Made by a program: the position numbers and the translations under genes. From NCBI GenBank assembly GCA_002344075.1, contig DDTM01000058.1:1-64000 (forward strand): a stretch of DNA of 64,000 bases. The letters run 5' to 3'. The notes under the pieces are model-generated. The model searched no databases and was not told where the DNA came from. It saw only the letters and a program-made list of their open reading frames with translations. This document shows, in pieces, positions 62,704-64,000 of the stretch; the first letter of the stretch is position 1, and every line of letters starts with the position of its first letter. The stretch is from Bacteroidetes bacterium UBA2364. Its GTDB lineage: Bacteria > Bacteroidota > Rhodothermia > Rhodothermales > UBA2364.

Positions 62704-63260
62704 AAAGCAGGGCCTCCAATCATTGCAAGCACTTTTTGACGTAGTTCGGTGAGTGCAAACCCCAAATGGTTGTTAACCGTTCGTGGGGATATATTTAAGA
62801 TGGTCGCAATTTCATCGTGGCTCAGGCCGTCGTGGCGGCTTAGCATAAAGACCTCTCGGCGCCTTTCGGGCAATTCGGCAATCCAGCCAGATAATTTTTC
62901 CTGAATTACTTTTGTGTCAATTTGATTCATAATGCTTAATTCGTCGTCTCCCATAGGTTCGGGTACCGATTCCCAATTGGTCATCTTTTTTTGATGATCT
63001 CGAATGTGGTTCAGCGCTCGATTGCGGGTCATTTGATAAAGCAAGGCTTTCAGAGAACGGCCCTCATCCAATGTATTCCGCACTTCCCAGAGTTTGGTAA
63101 ACACTTCTTGTACCACATCGTAAGCGACCTCGTTGTCCCGAATGAGCAAGACGGTATAGCGATACAAAGGGGTGTAAAACGCCTCGAACAAGGCTCGGAA
63201 AGCCTCTCGATCAGAATTTCGGATGTTCCGGCTCCATACTTGGATGGTTTCTGGCGACAT
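62700..63260 (-). CDS. RNA polymerase ECF sigma factor
   Basis: 186 residues. Region 2 has FEAFYTPLYRYTVLLI and YDVVQEVFTKLWEVR; region 4 has LPERRREVFMLSRHDGLSHDE with a helix-turn-helix (IATILNISPRTVNNHL). This is the FecI-like type that is common in Bacteroidota. It is the first gene of the sigma-FecR-receptor operon. Confidence 0.93.
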   Translation of the reverse strand: MSPETIQVWSRNIRNSDREAFRALFEAFYTPLYRYTVLLIRDNEVAYDVVQEVFTKLWEVRNTLDEGRSLKALLYQMTRNRALNHIRDHQKKMTNWESVPEPMGDDELSIMNQIDTKVIQEKLSGWIAELPERRREVFMLSRHDGLSHDEIATILNISPRTVNNHLGFALTELRQKVLAMIGGPAL

Positions 63261-63414
63261 GTTCTTGTTTGGCGTTTAGCGTATTACACCGCTTAATTAG
63301 GTTGTGACCAATGAGGGTATTTATGGGGTAAGTATGAAACATGAGGGCAGTAAAGCTAAAAAACGCATTACCGTATAGTTATACCAGTAATGCGTAAGAA
63401 AAGCCATTTAGGTT

Positions 63415-64000
63415 CTAAAGCGGACGAATCCAGATATTGCGGAAACTTATCGGATTGCCATGGTCTTGTAGGCGGAGCGGGGCTTCTCCGTGTGCTTTAA
63501 TAAGAGGTGGCCCGATATACTCGGTGGTTCCCTGGATCTCGGTATGGTTTTGGACCACAACGCCATTATGAATAACGGTTACGTAAGGTGGTGTGAGCAT
63601 AGAGCCATTTGCCCGAAACGTTGGAGCCGTATAAATAATGTCGTAGGTTTGCCACTCACCCATCGGATTCATGGCATTCACCAGTGGTGGCGTTTGTTTA
63701 TAGATACTACCAGCCTGCCCATTGGCATAAGTCCTATTTTCATAAGAGTTTAGGATTTGTACTTCGTAGCGATCTTGTAAGAAAATGCCGCTATTCCCAC
63801 GCCCTTGTCCTTTGAGGTTGAGCGATTCTATGGGTGTACGCCATTCTATGTGCAACTGAAAACTCCCGAAAGAAGCCTTCGTCCAAATGTCGCCAGAGCC
63901 GCCTTTAACTGTCAGAAGGCCCTCTTTTAGTTCCCATTTTGGTGGATTTCCGTTTTTGTCGCGGAAACCGTCGAGAGAAGTGCCGTCGAAGATCACCACT
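63415..64000 (-). CDS. DUF1080 family protein (partial)
   Basis: The last 194 or so residues of a DUF1080 (concanavalin-like, 3-keto-disaccharide hydrolase-type) protein. It has VIFDGTSLDGFRDKNGNP, GNSGIFLQDRYEVQILNS and a C-terminal LRLQDHGNPISFRNIWIRP. The N-terminus, probably with a signal peptide, lies beyond the window edge. Members are secreted and act on sugars. It is on the same strand as the sigma operon, with its stop 154 bases upstream of the sigma start. Confidence 0.85.
   Translation of the reverse strand, partial: VVIFDGTSLDGFRDKNGNPPKWELKEGLLTVKGGSGDIWTKASFGSFQLHIEWRTPIESLNLKGQGRGNSGIFLQDRYEVQILNSYENRTYANGQAGSIYKQTPPLVNAMNPMGEWQTYDIIYTAPTFRANGSMLTPPYVTVIHNGVVVQNHTEIQGTTEYIGPPLIKAHGEAPLRLQDHGNPISFRNIWIRPL

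Noticed and set aside
58890..63260. Possible SusC/SusD polysaccharide-utilisation locus
   Set aside because: The receptor has an STN domain and an adjacent sigma/FecR pair, but no SusD gene or glycan hydrolase lies next to it; only a partial DUF1080 gene is nearby.

Overview
The window (about 46% GC by eye) looks like chromosome from a Gram-negative member of the Bacteroidota/FCB group, most plausibly a Rhodothermota-like lineage. This is inferred from an ECF sigma/FecR (with a C-terminal DUF4974-like part)/STN-TonB receptor set, beta-barrel proteins ending in Phe or Trp, an ileS-dksA-lspA order with a Cys-poor DksA, and mostly weak Shine-Dalgarno sites. No rRNA, CRISPR array, prophage or complete IS was seen. 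One tRNA-Asn and one possible transposase remnant at the left edge are present.

Layout. 1-8.3 kb: a CysB-type LysR regulator, a SARP/BTAD-type regulator, then a class III polyhydroxyalkanoate (PHA) operon: two small phasin/PhaE-like proteins, PhaE, PhaC, PhaB, a further small PhaE-like protein and the thiolase PhaA. Two strong hairpins lie between its genes. 8.4-31 kb: housekeeping and unclassified genes, including lepA, tRNA-Asn, rsgA, a DUF512 radical-SAM-like protein, a CPBP protease, a Tat-exported Gfo/Idh/MocA protein, an S9 peptidase of glutamyl-endopeptidase type, a YfcC-like carrier, a purine nucleoside phosphorylase, a DivIVA-like protein, a YggS-like PLP protein, an RmlC-like cupin, a HAD phosphatase and an alpha/beta hydrolase. 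30.3-34.0 kb: xylB-xylA and an amidinotransferase/DDAH-like gene in a tight run.

34.5-54.3 kb is the most unusual region: eleven consecutive plus-strand genes forming a compact type VI secretion (T6SS)-like locus. It contains a single-chain TssB-TssC sheath protein, an FHA-transmembrane-lytic transglycosylase fusion carrying about nine copies of an SGFFxxLSE-like motif, a PP2C phosphatase and a Ser/Thr kinase that both have a C-terminal membrane anchor, two tandem CsgG/FlgO-like lipoproteins, an outer-membrane beta-barrel, a TagH-like FHA protein, and TssJ, TssK, TssL and TssM. No Hcp, VgrG, ClpV, TssA, TssE, TssF or TssG gene is in the window, although ordinary genes flank the locus on both sides. 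The FHA, kinase and phosphatase set suggests threonine-phosphorylation control. The transglycosylase fusion suggests coupling of that signal to opening of the cell wall. The lipoproteins and barrel suggest an added outer-membrane part. These roles are inferred from domain content.

54.4-64 kb: ileS, a DksA/TraR-like gene and lspA, then on the minus strand an ECF sigma factor, FecR anti-sigma factor and STN-TonB receptor, and a DUF1080 protein cut by the window edge. The PHA operon would convert acetyl-CoA to stored polyester (PhaA, PhaB, then PhaEC) with the small coiled-coil proteins acting on granules.
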